Shown here: one piece after another, positions 1-11,900 of the stretch | Layout of the letters: the number at the start of each line of letters is the position of its first letter | Numbering within the stretch: the stretch's first letter is position 1 | From: Marasmius tenuissimus | Taxonomy: Eukaryota; Basidiomycota; Agaricomycetes; Agaricales; Marasmiaceae | NCBI GenBank assembly: GCA_029532415.1 | Contig: JAQOTA010000050.1 | Coordinates: 4,030,001 to 4,094,000, forward strand | Length of the DNA: 64,000 nucleotides | Direction: 5' to 3' | The notes under the pieces: generated by a model | Databases searched by the model: none | The model's input: only the letters and a program-made list of their open reading frames with translations | What the model was told of the DNA's origin: nothing | Program-made: the position numbers and the translations under genes

Positions 1-2
1 CC

Positions 3-569
3 TTCGAGGAGCAAACGCCCTCACGGCCCTCTACCCCACGTAGTCGTCGCTCTACACCGTCGTCAACTCTTACTGATAGGATTCAGAGCCAGCGTCGCTA
101 TGCAACGCGCAGCACCATACCGACAGCGCCTGACACCACGAGCAGCACACATCCTCGACGTATGGTCCCAGCCTTGACCCTCAAGTCCCCTTCCAAGCGA
201 GAGGCCCTGTTCACTCTTCGTCGAAAGCTTCGCGTGGAAACCATTCCGTTGAACCGGATACCCTCATTCATGGACCACTTCCTCAACTATCAGTCACCAT
301 CGGTCGATTACGACTCGGAGGAAATCATGCTCGAGCTCGCATACCGCATCAAATTGAACAAGCTTCATCATGTCGTAGACCTATCGACACCTCGTAAATA
401 CGTTATATCTCGCCCGGATACGCATCACATTCAGCTTCTTTGGGCCGGACAGGAAACATGGGCTTCAATGACTGCGCACGACGGGTTCGACGGGGTCTCT
501 GGTGTGTCGACTCAGTCAAGGCTTCCCGATTCGTTTGAACGTTCCACGTCCAGCTGGGCGGAGGCTTGA
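3..569 (+). CDS. 3' part of an unidentified protein gene (5' end outside window)
   Basis: The frame is open from the window edge to a TGA at 567-569, so this is read as the C-terminal end of a gene starting to the left. The first ~50 codons are rich in Ser, Thr, Pro and Arg (disordered, basic). They are followed by a more ordered stretch (FTLRRKLRVETIPLNRI, then FMDHFLNYQSPSVDYDSEE). I recognise no family or catalytic motif. An ATG at 162 could be an internal methionine. An intron is possible around 381-440 (GT at 380-385, AG near 440), because the protein quality drops there, but I could not fix it. It is preferred to the antisense frame because of its length and continuity. The stop is followed at once by a palindromic GTCACCGG motif. 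Confidence 0.4.
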   Translation, partial: FEEQTPSRPSTPRSRRSTPSSTLTDRIQSQRRYATRSTIPTAPDTTSSTHPRRMVPALTLKSPSKREALFTLRRKLRVETIPLNRIPSFMDHFLNYQSPSVDYDSEEIMLELAYRIKLNKLHHVVDLSTPRKYVISRPDTHHIQLLWAGQETWASMTAHDGFDGVSGVSTQSRLPDSFERSTSSWAEA

Positions 570-2154
570 GGTCACCGGTCACCGGTGACGTTGGACAAGA
601 ATGCATTTGGTAAGGCCCAAGGGTGGCCCCTCTCGGAGTATGAGGAGTATATGGGAAGGAGTGGCCCTGGGTCTAGGGAGAGAGTTACCCATCTGGAAGG
701 AGGATGCAGGATCGACGCCACATGTTCGGGCTGACCTAGCTCGACCGATACCCAGTCCGGTTCCGATAAGTACTTCGGAAGAAGCAGTGTTAATCCATCC
801 AAACTACGAGTCCCCAACTTGCTATGCTACGACTATATTATACTCTATGTTATACCACTCTATCATGTCGGGGGTAGTTATCTCCCTTGCCTTATATGTA
901 TCAATAATACCCGTTCTTAGTACAAGTGACTTTCGGGCGCCATCATTCTTGAGTACTGCATTAGACGACGTCGAGACTGTTTCACGGCGGTCACGGTATC
1001 ATTCGACTGTGAGGAACCTGGATTCTTCAAGTCAAAGGTCTTTTCTAAGTTCCGGCGGTATAAAAAGCCACTCCATCTTGCCTTATCAATCCCGACTTGT
1101 TAGGTTTTCACGGTTTTTGACGCGAACGCCGGTCGAAACGTCGATTGCGTGGTCAATGAGAGATCTGCGGCTCTTCTGGGCTCAATACACGGAACTTAAC
1201 CCCCGAGATGTCCAAGAGGAGGTGGTACAATGGCATCCACGCAATCTATCCGTCTTCTGCGGAATCAGGACCCTTGCCGAATGGGACGATTGTAAGTATT
1301 AGTATAGTGATCACAAGATAGCCTGAACGATTAGTCCGTAGCTTCCACTATGAGCGCGACGACCACCTGAATGATTCTAGGTAAGTACTAGAGCCCAAAA
1401 TCCTCTCACAATCGTCACGATTGGAACGCGATAAACTCGCGAGGCTCCCACTCCGAATGCCCGAATACACGCTGTCTCATGATGGTGGCCGCGCAAGTAC
1501 GTCGAGCTTCGGCCAAGCCCACTGTCCCTTGCTCAGGTTCCACGTCGCGGAAACGCCACGTATCAGATGCATAGAGCATCGTGAAAAAGTAGGTCATGAG
1601 AGCGTGTTTCATTTATATGTTTTCGCCGAATCGAGGGATTTTCGGTCCAGGTCCATCCCAACTTATCAGCGACACTTATCCCATTCAATCCAAGTTTGTT
1701 TTTGGGCGGTGAACCCGGTGGTGCGCGGAAGCTGACCTGATTACTGATGCTAACTCTAATTATCCGTCGACGGAGGGTTCGAAAACCCATTTGATCTGGC
1801 CGACGACTTGGCGACAATCGACGATAGATGGGAGGAGGCGACTAGGCAGAACACCAAGCCGTGAATTTACAATGTACAACATAAGCTACATGCAAGAACA
1901 ACTCCAAGAGATAGCTAAGTAGGGCACAGCGTGAGTAAAGGAGCTAAGATAGCGGGCAAGAAGGAAAACTATAAAGTAATTGAAAGGAAACAAAAGACTT
2001 AGTTAGGAGGCAACAATGACAGAAAGACTGTGAACAAGTAGAAGAGTAGAGGAGAGGAGTTCGGAAGGGTCATTTGAGGATCTACTGGTCCGAGATTTTC
2101 GAATTTTCCGGGTGGGCACTGGTCCCGTATACTTTGTGATTTGATCACTTTTTC
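570..2154. other. 1.6-kb stretch without a confident gene
   Basis: A 233-codon open frame at 601-1302 (+) has no recognisable domain or start context, and I do not call it. A TATAAAA-like motif lies near 1058. Around 1208-1390 there are short coding-like pieces with good splice donors (GTAAGT near 1291 and 1381), so a small spliced gene or a decayed gene is possible, but no exon chain stayed open. The last 300 bp before 2155 are the 3' flank of the neighbouring minus-strand gene. Confidence 0.4.
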
Positions 2155-3903
2155 TCATGGTCCCATTCGCACGTCTTCTTGGCTATCACTCCCTCCTCGA
2201 TGGTAACGTTTGAGACCCCTATCCCTATCCTGATGGTGGGGATAACTGGCAGAGCCGGATCCCGTAGGACTATCCTCGGCAGGGTACGCAGAGTTATCAA
2301 CGTCCATGGTACCTCCTGCTTCGTTCAGGACCATTTTCCCCTTTCGGTGGTCGGAATCAGAAGTGGTATACATAGAACCACCGTTCCGATCTCCTCTGGA
2401 TTGTGATGGGGAGCGGTCTTCGGGATGTACCATCGGCTCGCTTACGGGCTGCAGCTTGTACGGACGTTGTTGACGATCGAGTTCATAAGGGGGATATTGA
2501 CTTCCTGCACCTCTCGGGGAGTCCGAGGCAGGGCCGTGCCCCGAGGCGCCTGATCCTGGGGTATCAGATCGTGAATGTTTCCCGCTCCCCGCTGGAATAT
2601 CCTGATAGTACACTTCTTCCCTCATACGAGAATGGTGCGAAGGGTGAGGTGGGGGCTCACGGCGCGAAGAACGATGGACAGCGGGCGGGGAGTGCGAATG
2701 ATGGTGTGATGACGGGTGAACGGCTGTAGAACGGCTGTTGCTGTCTCTGAAACCGACATCGCGCTCGCGCTCGCGTTGTTCGAGCTCCCACTCGCGCTCC
2801 CGCTCGTAATCACGCTGTTCACGATCCCTAGCTGCCTGATCATCGCGATTGATGTAAGTTCCCGGTCCTAGACGCTGATGGTTATGGACGCGATCGCGAT
2901 TAGATGCCGAGGATGATCTCGATGTCTCTTGAGGTGAGAGGGGGGGTGGCGGTGCACGCGAACCTTCCATGTCATGAATGTCGTGTCGCCGACGTTCAGA
3001 CAGTGGCGGACTATGTAAAGTATGATGATGCATGGGTGGTACAGTATCGTATTGTGGGTGAGGCGGAAGATGATGATAGCCCTGAGGTGGCGGCGGATGC
3101 CGCGAACGGGAAGACGAGTGAGAACGCGACGAAGTGCGTTCATGATGCATGGAAGGACTGTCATGCTGAGAACGTGAAATCGGACTTGTTGGGGCGTCTA
3201 AAGCTTGCATTGGAGGCAGTGGCAAAGGCGGTAATTGACGGGCATCCGAACCACCAGAAGGTTGGCGTGAATTATGCAAAGGTAACGGAGGTGCGACACC
3301 TGGCCCAATAGTGGCGTCCATAACGGTAACTGGACGGCCGTCAGGACCAGCTGGCACTCTCGTTCGTATGTAGTTGGGGTCGGGATGACCGGGATGTGGA
3401 ATGCTAGGAGGTGGTAGCGGGATAGGGTTCATTGGGGGTAGACTTTGGCGGTCATGTAGCTCTGGAGACGGTGGAAAAGCAGCAAGGCGTTCGTAGAGGA
3501 TTCTATCACATTAAGAGTTTAGATAGACGGAAGACGACATTGTTCGAGTTCGAAATACTGACGCGCGTTCAACCTTCATTCGCTGAATGTTCCGTTTTGC
3601 TTGCAGAACTTTGAAATGAAGCTTGTCATTGTCCTGGAGCGAATTTGAAGAGAAAAACGAGAAACGAGATGAATTGCAAACAGGATGAGCCAGAGGTTGC
3701 AGCGACAGATAGGAAGAGTGACGGACCTGTTCAATTTCTTTGACTTTTCTCTTGAGTTCCTTGTACTTGGCCTGGTATTTCACATCTTCAGCACCTGCGG
3801 TTATACCCATGGGAATGTTTTTGGACTTTTGTCGAGCAGAAGGAGCAGCAGAAGGAGGAGGAATGGGATGAGACAATGGTCCTGGGGAAGGATTGCGGGA
3901 CAT
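2155..3903 (-). CDS. INO80F-like coiled-coil protein with long disordered tail
   Basis: Three exons (3727-3903, 3563-3633, 2155-3502) join in phase to 531 residues. Residues ~40-95 form a charged heptad-type helix (YKELKRKVKEIEQ, then DNDKLHFKVLQAKRNIQRM, ending ILYERLAAFPPSPE). I associate this pattern with fungal INO80 chromatin-remodelling complex subunit F-type proteins; that is a family resemblance, not proof. The remaining ~430 residues are Pro, Ser, His and Arg rich, low in complexity, with an RE/RD-rich block in the middle, so they are probably disordered. A nuclear role is inferred. The gene is divergent from the complex I gene, with 377 bp between start codons. The start ATG opens the longest spliced frame. 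Alternative identity: any generic coiled-coil nuclear protein. Confidence 0.75.
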
Positions 3904-4280
3904 GATGGTGGTTGAAGAGAGACAAGCGCGGACAGCGACGGACAGCTCAGCGTCGGCTTAGCGTCAAGTCAAAACTGTTGAAATAACATATCGACCCAAC
4001 TTTGGCAAAGCAATAGTTACCCACAGGCTGAGCTGCCCAGCCACGCCAGCCGTAGCGCACTCAGTCCCGAACACACGTGACTCTTTTCCCTCTCACATTC
4101 ACCTCCATCGTCGTCAGCCAGCACCAGCAAGTAAGTCTCATCCTCGTCGCGCAAAGGTCATGTTACTGATAAAAGATGGCTTATGTATCTACTATCTGCA
4201 GTGGCTACCTATAGACAGTGTGTAATTTCCGCCTCGCTTTGGCCCTCGAATCCTCACAACGTTCTCTTCATTCCAGGGAT
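3904..4280. promoter_or_regulatory. Divergent promoter region, INO80F-like / NDUFA13
   Basis: A 377-bp segment lies between the start codons of the minus-strand coiled-coil gene and the plus-strand NDUFA13 gene. It must hold both promoters. Pyrimidine-rich runs (for example near 4080-4110) precede the NDUFA13 start. A GTAAGT at 4131-4136 with an AG near 4201 or 4276 suggests a 5' UTR intron for NDUFA13. No TATA box stands out. Confidence 0.45.
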
Positions 4281-4942
4281 ATGCCTCCTCCGGGAGGCTT
4301 CGAGCCTATCAAATACAAGAGAAATTTACCGTTCCGAGGTCCTGGTGGATGGGCCATTCTCGGCGGAGTAGCGGCCGTGTCTGCTTTTGGCTTCTATCGA
4401 TATGGTCAGGGTGCTTTGGAGAGACGGTATGTTGTCTGTAATTCCACCGACAAACTCTGTGTCCCCTGCGCGTCAGCTGGACGCAGAACGTGGTCATTTG
4501 TGCCCCGCTCTTGATTAAACGTGGCTAAGCAGCCATCGCGTGGATCCGGCCGCTCATTGGCTTATCAGCCTAAAACAGTTACTCAAGTCACTGGGCTTGG
4601 GGACCGGTCCGCAGTGGGAAAGGAAGAGTGAACGTGTGCTGACCCGTTTTCCTCTCCGATTTTCTAGAGAACTGCAGCGCGAGAAGGTTTGGTCACGAAT
4701 CCATTTAGTCCCGCTTCTTATGGCAGAGGGTGACCGAGACGCATACCGTCGACGAGAGGCAGCACTAGCTAGAGAGCGAGAAATCATGAAGGACGTAAAG
4801 GGTTGGGAGGTGAGTCTCGCAGCATTATCAATCGTTGCGAACCAGGAGTGATGGATTGACCCTATTGGCTGCGGTACGACAGGCGGGGAAGAGTATCTAC
4901 AACAATCCGAAATACGCTTCACCGGAAATCGTTGTCCTGTAG
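4281..4942 (+). CDS. NADH:ubiquinone oxidoreductase subunit NDUFA13 (GRIM-19)
   Basis: Accessory subunit of mitochondrial complex I in the inner membrane. Exons 4281-4426, 4668-4809 and 4883-4942 join in phase to 115 residues. The N-terminus (PPPGGFEPIKYKRNLPFRGP) is the GRIM-19 signature. It is followed by one membrane helix (WAILGGVAAVSAFGFYRYG, ~28-46) and the conserved charged segment with ERRELQREK and a DAYRRREAALAREREIM helix. The C-terminus ends NNPKYASPEIVVL. The protein is a little shorter than animal homologues (~144), as expected for fungi. The first intron (4427-4667) is longer than usual for this window. The start is the first ATG of the conserved frame; an upstream ATG in another frame (4218) does not match the family. 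Confidence 0.93.
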
Positions 4943-5371
4943 AGTCCTGTAATCTCGAGTCTTTAGAACGAAACAAGGTTCCGCGGTGTCGATACGACCC
5001 GGGCCTGTGGGTAGTACCTGCCTAATTGAGAATGCCGGAGTCAGACGGCATGTGCTTTTCTATTCGTGAATGCGACGACATATGGACCTGTTGCATCTGC
5101 CATCTCAATCTCATCTGGGATCAACATCACCGTACTAAAAAAGAAAGGAAAGTAAATGATTAAATGTGGTAATCAACAATATACTTATTTTATTCGAGTA
5201 GAGGAATCCCAAGATTCCCAGTCATCCATAGGATCCTGCCAAACTCATGACGAGTCAACATCTACAGAATATATAGCTATGCGCCTTATAATCAGCCCCC
5301 ATATTCGTCCTGCCCACTTTCTTTTTCTCTCTTCTGCTCGTCGCCAATATTCCTTTCTTCGTCGCTTCTCC
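4943..5371. other. Intergenic, NDUFA13 3' flank and HMG gene promoter
   Basis: No gene is supported in these ~430 bp. The HMG-box frame is open upstream to 5156, with possible starts at 5156 and 5279, so the 5' boundary of the next CDS could be earlier than annotated. AT-rich DNA around 5150-5190 may contain the core promoter. Confidence 0.4.
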
Positions 5372-7233
5372 ATGCCCTCGACAATTACACAGCCCAGGAT
5401 GCTCTCCGAGTTCACCTTCACTCCCCCCGACGACCAGATGCTGTTTGGCCCTCTTGATATGGACGAGCCTGTGCCCATGGTCTGGGACAATTTCGATCAG
5501 GAAATGAAGCCTAACACCTTTACCTTTCCGGGCAATTACGACTACAGTCCTTCGTATCAGCTAGAGTCTTCCCCATTGGAGTCTGCTTCCGGCTTGTTTT
5601 CCTCGGGAGATGATGTTAGTCCATTGTTCAACAACTGGATTCACGAACCAGAGTCTCTCCCCATACCCTCCCCCATCGGCCCGATACCCATCGCTACTTC
5701 ACCCACCCATGACAATCATAATCACAGTCATGGTTCACCATCCTTCTTCGCCTTCGGGGAATCATCATCACACTTTCCACAAGACCATGGTCTTTCACCC
5801 AGCGAGTTCGCATCTCTTCATCCACTTCCCAACTCTGCATCGTCGTCTTACGACGAAGGAGGTATGCCTATGTACGAGAGGCATCGTACTGATTCCATCT
5901 CATCTATCACCTCCATATCACCCACCGAGATGTCAATTCAAACGCCGGAATGGGTATCTGGCCTCTTTGATACCCCAGCCAGCAGCGTATCGGCCCGCTC
6001 GCCACCATCTTCTACTTCTCGATCGCCTTTGCGAAGGCACTCTCCATTATCTTCCGATCATACCCAGCGCGTTCGGATACCCAATTCACGTCCCTCTATC
6101 ACCTCGGTCCATTCTTTCCAGTCTTCTAGTGCACCCAGCCACCTCCAGACCCGCTCTACATCTAGCATGGCTAGTCGTCGGGCCGAGTCCGTCAGTCTTC
6201 ACGACGATCGCGACGCAACAGTTCGTCGACGACGAAAGCTGTCCATTCCCTCCGCAGTCGAGGACTCACAAAGCCCGGACAAGGACAAGTCAACTGATTC
6301 AGGTATGTCATAGCCCATTGAATTCTTTCACTTTCCCTTTCCCCGGATGCTCTTCTGACTTAATGTGACATTTCTCGATTTACTCACGCCGGTTCCTCCT
6401 CTTCCGTTTCCGAATCTTTAGTACCCCTCAAGTCGACATTGCGCCCTCCTAAACTAGCGCCATCGGCGTGGCAGTTGTATTTTACCGACTGGATTCAGCG
6501 ACAGCAAGCATTGAATACACGTAAGCTAAATGTCGCCCAGGCGGCGAAGGAGGCCGGACAAGAGTATGCCTCTCTCAGCTCAGAGGAGAAAGAAGTAGGT
6601 TTTTACTTTTGCCGAAGGCGGCACTTTTGCTGACTCTGTTTCCCCTAGCCCTATAAGCAGCGTTCTCAGGCCATGAAGGAGGCGAGAGAGAAGGAACACG
6701 CCGCCTACATGCGCACCCTCACCCCCGACGATATAAAGCGCGAGAACGCTTTCCGGGCTGCGCAGAGGAAGGCCGGCAAGTCGAGGAAGAGCAACATCAA
6801 GGACCCGAATGCGCCTAAGAAACCTCTTAGCGCGTATTTCATGTTCTTGCAACGAATCAGATCTGATCCCCGCATGGTCCAGGAGGTGTTTGGCGATGAG
6901 ACCGAGACCACTAAGCAGAGTGTGCTGGCCGCAGCCAAGTGGCGTTCGATGACCGACGACGAGCGCAAGGTACGATATATGTCATGTTAACAAGGTAACT
7001 GTTCGCTGATCGCTCTTCACATCCACTAGCCGTTCCTCGCCCAGGCTGAGCATGAGAAGATGGAGTATGAGACTGCGAGGAGGTTGTATGAGGAGGGGAC
7101 CACTGGGTACGGGACTAGTATCAGTTTCAGCATCCTTCCCGGGAGCCCGCTGTTCCCTACGGTCAAAGTAGAGTCTGAGAGTGAGAGTGACGGTGGTCCA
7201 CCCCCAGTTGGGTTCCCCCGTCGTAGAGCATAA
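5372..7233 (+). CDS. Protein with two HMG boxes (putative transcription/architectural factor)
   Basis: Exons 5372-6302, 6422-6594, 6649-6969 and 7030-7233 join in phase to 542 residues. Residues 1-310 are Ser/Pro/Thr rich and disordered, with a basic RRRRKLS element near the end. Two HMG-box-like regions follow: a divergent one at ~320-395 (LAPSAWQLYFTDWIQR, SSEEKEPYKQ) and a canonical one at ~420-495 (DPNAPKKPLSAYFMFLQ, then KWRSMTDDERKPF). HMG boxes bend DNA in the nucleus. The box arrangement resembles fungal tandem-HMG regulators, but the target genes cannot be told. Acidic SESESDGG lies near the C-terminus. Start uncertainty: ATGs at 5279 and 5156 are in frame. 5372 was chosen because the acidic, regulator-like N-terminus begins there. 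Confidence 0.85.
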
Positions 7234-7601
7234 TCGCTCGATCTAGTTTCCATTCCTTGACTACGTTCTTTGGGATTTTGTTGTTTTCGCCTTACGACCT
7301 TTCACGACCAATATTTCTTTTCTCCGTGTGCTGCGATTGCCAGCTTTGCTTCTATGAATGCTTTCCTGTTCGTCTGCCGTCGTCCTTCGAACGACGTTTG
7401 CTCTCCTTTCTCGATCATGCTACCTGTTGTTTATTTTTTAATGCCTCGAACAATTATACACCGATGGACTTGTGTATCAACTCGAGATCGAGACTGTTCT
7501 ATGTTGTATTTCTAGCTCTCCGTTCCCTTTTGCTGTACAGCACGCCGATGGCGTAGAACCCCACCTCACCATGTACATAGTCACTGAAGTTATTATCGTA
7601 T
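7234..7601. other. Convergent 3' intergenic region (HMG / GNAT)
   Basis: The 368 bp separate the stops of the plus-strand HMG gene and the minus-strand acetyltransferase. The DNA is T-rich with scattered stops, so this is likely overlapping 3' UTRs. Short open frames here have no recognisable product. Confidence 0.5.
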
Positions 7602-8450
7602 TTACTGCTCTAGTGGTAGTTGGAGTACCATTAATTGATGTGGATCGCCATCTTCGTCAAATTCGGAGCCCTGTAGAAGAAGGAAACGCCGTAAGCCCCG
7701 AGATCGCGATAGAGAGATTAGTGTAGATTTTGGGCGAGGTTTCCCGTCGGTGTTTGAGAGAGCGCAGAATCACGAGCTTTACTCACTTCAGGCATGTAAC
7801 CAAACCTGGGATGGAACACACGGGAGAAGCATCATTAGTTGTCGAGGTACTCGTGAGGTCGGGTCGAGAATTGATATGACATACTTTTCGTAAAACCCTT
7901 TAGCAGGGATCTGAGAGTGAGCGATCACTTTCACAAAATGCGGTGGCGGTGGCCCCCCATATGTTCCTTGATCAATTAAAGTTTGATGGAACGCTTTGGC
8001 GTCGAATCTAATCCAGTCATGGAGGGCTTCAACAAGCTTCCGACCTAGTTTGTATTGGCGATATGGTTTCAAGATGGCGAGTCGGCTGAGTTTGTAGGTG
8101 TGAAGACTGTGACCATCTTTGAGGGTCTTCGTGCCGCGAATGACACCGATTGGAACGAGTGAGGGTGTCAAGCGGAGCAGAAAGTGTTTGACAGTGGGAT
8201 CGGAATCGTACCTAAACAAGCAAGAGTGTTGGTGATAATTCAGGATTGAGCCTGCCGCAGGGTTCTTAGGCAGAATAGAACATTTGAAAAGAACGCACTG
8301 ATCGATCTCTGTATCCAGTGGGAACCCTTGTTCATGGTGAAAGACGTCTATCCGGACTTGAAGGCACTGTTGAATTTCTTCCTCAGTCGTTGCGATCACT
8401 ACTTCGTGCGCCGGGGCAGGTGAACGTTGGTTGACGTTGGACTGACTCAT
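7602..8450 (-). CDS. GNAT-family N-acetyltransferase
   Basis: Four exons (8299-8450, 7885-8211, 7787-7805, 7602-7670) join in phase to 188 residues. The fold is GNAT: an N-terminal VRIDVFHHEQGFP segment typical of the YjcF/ElaA-like subgroup, a beta4/acetyl-CoA P-loop region (LSRLAILKPYRQYKLGRKLVEAL, quoted in parts: Q/R-x-x-K/G-x-G/R), then HSQIPAKGFYEKFGYMPEG and FDEDGDPHQLM. It transfers acetyl from acetyl-CoA to an unknown amine. The last motif (GF-x-P-x-G-x-x-FDEDG-x-PH) is only restored by splicing through a 19-nt exon at 7787-7805; an unspliced reading ends early. No targeting signal is seen, so it is probably cytosolic. Divergent from the PPR gene. Confidence 0.85.
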
Positions 8451-8986
8451 GTTTGAGTGTATCCGATGAAAAAGATGAGTATATCGATGAAACGCACGAT
8501 TCCAGGCTAAAATATGATGGCTGTTGGATACCGGAGCCGAAGGGTTGTGCCTTCAGAATTACGGAGATACAACTGGAATGTGCTGGAAGTTGCTATTTTG
8601 AGATATGTTGCGATTTCGGCGTGAGTCCCTGGAGAAGACTTGAGGACGGTTGCTTCATCTTTTATAACATGACTCGGTCAATTTTGGAGGGGCGGGGTAC
8701 TCATTCACCAAAGCACAGTCTAGGCCTGGACCAGGGTTAGGGTTACAAGTAAAGTGGGTGACCCCGGACCGTCGCGTGACCACCGAATCTCGTTCACTGA
8801 TTTTTTCCGACCAACCGTGTCACTGTCAGCTAGCTAGAGCTTAAGTCCAGCACCAGATTGAAAGCAAGTGTCCGGTCAACTGCCCTTCGTTACTCTTCAG
8901 AGTCAGGTGCGTTGTCATCTGTACACATTCGTTGCTCAACTCATGTCATTTCAGAGATCCTCGTTCGAGCAGAGAACGGGATTTAC
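8451..8986. promoter_or_regulatory. Divergent promoter region with TTAGGG-type repeat
   Basis: The 536 bp lie between the GNAT start (-) and the PPR start (+). A GGGTTAGGGTTA motif at 8734-8745 carries two tandem telomere-type units, a known binding site type for Tbf1/Teb1-like Myb proteins in fungal promoters (family knowledge; binding here is inference). The PPR frame is open up to 8858, so its start could be earlier. Confidence 0.45.
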
Positions 8987-11900
8987 ATGCTTGAACCTGT
9001 TGCAGCGGTGATATTCAATACCGTGCTATGTGGCCGTTCTACTTTGGAGCAAACAGTTCCCCTGCGCTCAGTATCCAAAATAGTGAAGTCCCCAGCTTCC
9101 CGCCCGTTTGCAGCAGGCTTCTTCAATCCCCAACCCCGACGTGGAGAGTCGAAGGGAAAGGAACGAGCTTCGGATGAAACGGAGCGCGCCGGTGAACCGT
9201 TTGTTGAGTGGACTTATGAGTCTGGACGTGCTGTTTTTCCTTCCCATAGTGAGTCGCCTCCCGAGTCTGTATCAGAGTAAATTTCTGATTCTTGTTTTCG
9301 AACAGAACGGGCCCGCGCAGTCATGTCGGATTCATCTCGAGCTAGGATTCCTCGGCACACAACATCATTCCAAAGAACACGAACCGCCTCTTTGAACCGC
9401 CATCCATCCCATTCCCGGTTGCCGCAACCGCGTCTACTCAGTCATCCGGTACAGACTCATAGGCAACAAACTCGGCAGGCATCACAAATGGCAGATGCTC
9501 AGAAACCTGATTCGATTCCCGCTGGCAGCAGCAGCTCCGAGCGGTTCCAGAGATCCAATTCTTCCATTCCTCCCCATCCATTGTACAACAGGAAATTGAC
9601 TGCTGTCCGACAATTCCGAGCCATGCTGAGAACCCCTACAGAATCGTTCGATATGGATGACGCTCTTGCTGCCTACGACGCCGTTGAATCGGAGCATGGG
9701 TCATCTGTGTTATCCGCTCAAGAGCTTCTTACATTGTTGGAACGATCTCTCCCACTTGCTGAGAAGCATTATGACAGCTCGACTCCCCTGGATGTGCTTC
9801 ACCAGTGGGGAACACGTTTCTCCCGCATCACAACAGCTCTCGAAGACAGGGTTGTACCTCATTCCCGACATAACTACAGGAGGCTTTGTATGCTTTCCAG
9901 GGCTCACGCGTTGATGGGCGCCTATGAGGAAGCCATCAAAATAGTCGAATCGACAAAACACCTCCTAATAGAACCCGGGGATCGGTGGAGAACACTTCGC
10001 GTCTTTCGAAGTCTTGTTCTTGCCATTCATAGGTATCACGGCAGCACTCGCGTGGTGGATTTTGTTGCGTCCCATTGGTTCAGCCTGGGATCCCACTTGT
10101 CCAGATGGTCTACTTTACACTACCGCGGAGAAACTGGCAACCAAGGACGTCAACTCCGAAAAGCAGTTCAGCAGATCGCATCTCAGATTCAGAATCCTGT
10201 TGCATTACTTGCTGGCAGAGTCATTGCGGGCGCCAGTGTCGATCATCGAAAGATACTTGGGGAGGTGTTGATTGAATCGTACTGCTTCAACCATCTACCC
10301 TTATCTGGCCTCGATATCCATCACGAACTACAGCGGCAGGGAATTCAGACCATGCTCAATCTTCAGCTATCCTTAGTGCGATCACTCGTTTCAGAGGGTA
10401 TTATGGGCCCCGCCAAGCTTCTCTTCGCGTCCATTCCTATGAGGTCAACATTCAGATTTTACCTTCAGACCGGACTCTTCGTATACGGACACGATGGAGA
10501 CACAGTCCGTGCTGAGGATTTCTACAGCCGTTTGATGAACCAGAGTTGGCGGAACGAAGGCGACATCGCGATGTTGATGCAAGCGTATGCCACTCAGGGG
10601 GACAGCCAGAAGGTGGAACAGCTCTTCAACGATTTCTTCCCTCGAGAGCATGTAGGATCCAGACGCATGAACGACCCTCAGTTGTTCCATTACTCTGTAG
10701 TGATCTACAGCTATGCCCGAAAAGGAGATGTTGAGGGGTTGAATGTATGGATGGACGAAATTTCCCGACAAGGCCTCAAGCCAGATGCTCACGTTTACAC
10801 CATGTTGGTGCAAGCTTTTGCTTCGCGGGGCGACCTGGACTCCATCTCTACCGTTCTAACCCGTATGCGGTCCAGCGGGATTCCCCTCGACAATGTCACA
10901 TACGTTAATCTCATCAGCCTTCTAGCTCATCGTCGAGATCCTGTCGGGGCCGAGGCCATGTACAAACGCGCAATTCGGGAGGGTATCTCACCCACCCTTC
11001 AAATGGTCTCTGCGTTGATGAACGCTCACGTCGAAGCAGGCTCGTGGAGAGGTGTCATCAAGGTCTTCGATTACATACAGTTCCGGCCTCACCCTAATCT
11101 CCGTCTCACCATTGAGGTCTACAATACCGTCCTTAAGGCGTACGTTGTGATCGGCGCACCGTTCCGCGTCGTGAACAAGCTGTTTCGCAAGCTCGAGGAA
11201 GCAGCCAAAGTCACCGGGGTACATCCGGACGCTTTCACGTATGCCTTGCTCATACAGTCAGCATGCGACGGCGGGCGACTGGATTACGCCAGGGAGATCT
11301 TTCAGGAGATTGAGGAGAAAGCTTCGATTTGGGAGTCCAATGTACACGTCAACGTGTATATCATGACTATCATGATGGCGGCGCTCTTGCGACGTAGTGA
11401 CAGCAAAGGCGCAAGAGAGATCTTTGACGAGATGCTCAGGAGGGGAATCACCCCCGACGCGACCTCCTACAGTGTCCTCGTCAACTGTTTCGTGAAGGGC
11501 AAATCCGAGATCGGTGTTCAAATGGCGGAGGAATATATCAAGACCATCATGCCAACTACCCAGCAGCCTTGGTCGACACCTCGATTCGCTGGCCGACAAA
11601 GAGCGGTGACGGCGCTGGAGCACGTCTACGGACCGTTACTTAACGGCTATTCTCGTTTGGAGCGTGGGGAAGACATTGAGCGTATCTTACAAGATATGCT
11701 CGACCAAGGTGGCGAGGTGACACTAGGAATGCAAACCACTCTCATGGATGCCTATCGTCGTATGGGCAACTCCGAGGGAGTTGAGGCTTGCTGGAACCGC
11801 ATTTACCAACTTGGCGTGGAGGAAATGACCCAGTCACTTCTGGGGAACTTCGCCCCGAACGATCCCACCGATAACAGCATAGATAGGCTCCGTACCAATC

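Noticed and set aside
601..1302. 233-codon open frame
   Set aside because: No domain, no promoter or start context, and composition unlike neighbouring genes. Probably chance.
2403..3311. Two plus-strand frames of 108 and 135 codons
   Set aside because: Antisense shadows of the long disordered exon of the INO80F-like gene; low-complexity sequence often leaves both strands open.
5610..6368. 252-codon plus-strand frame
   Set aside because: A frame-shifted shadow of the Ser/Pro-rich HMG-gene exon.
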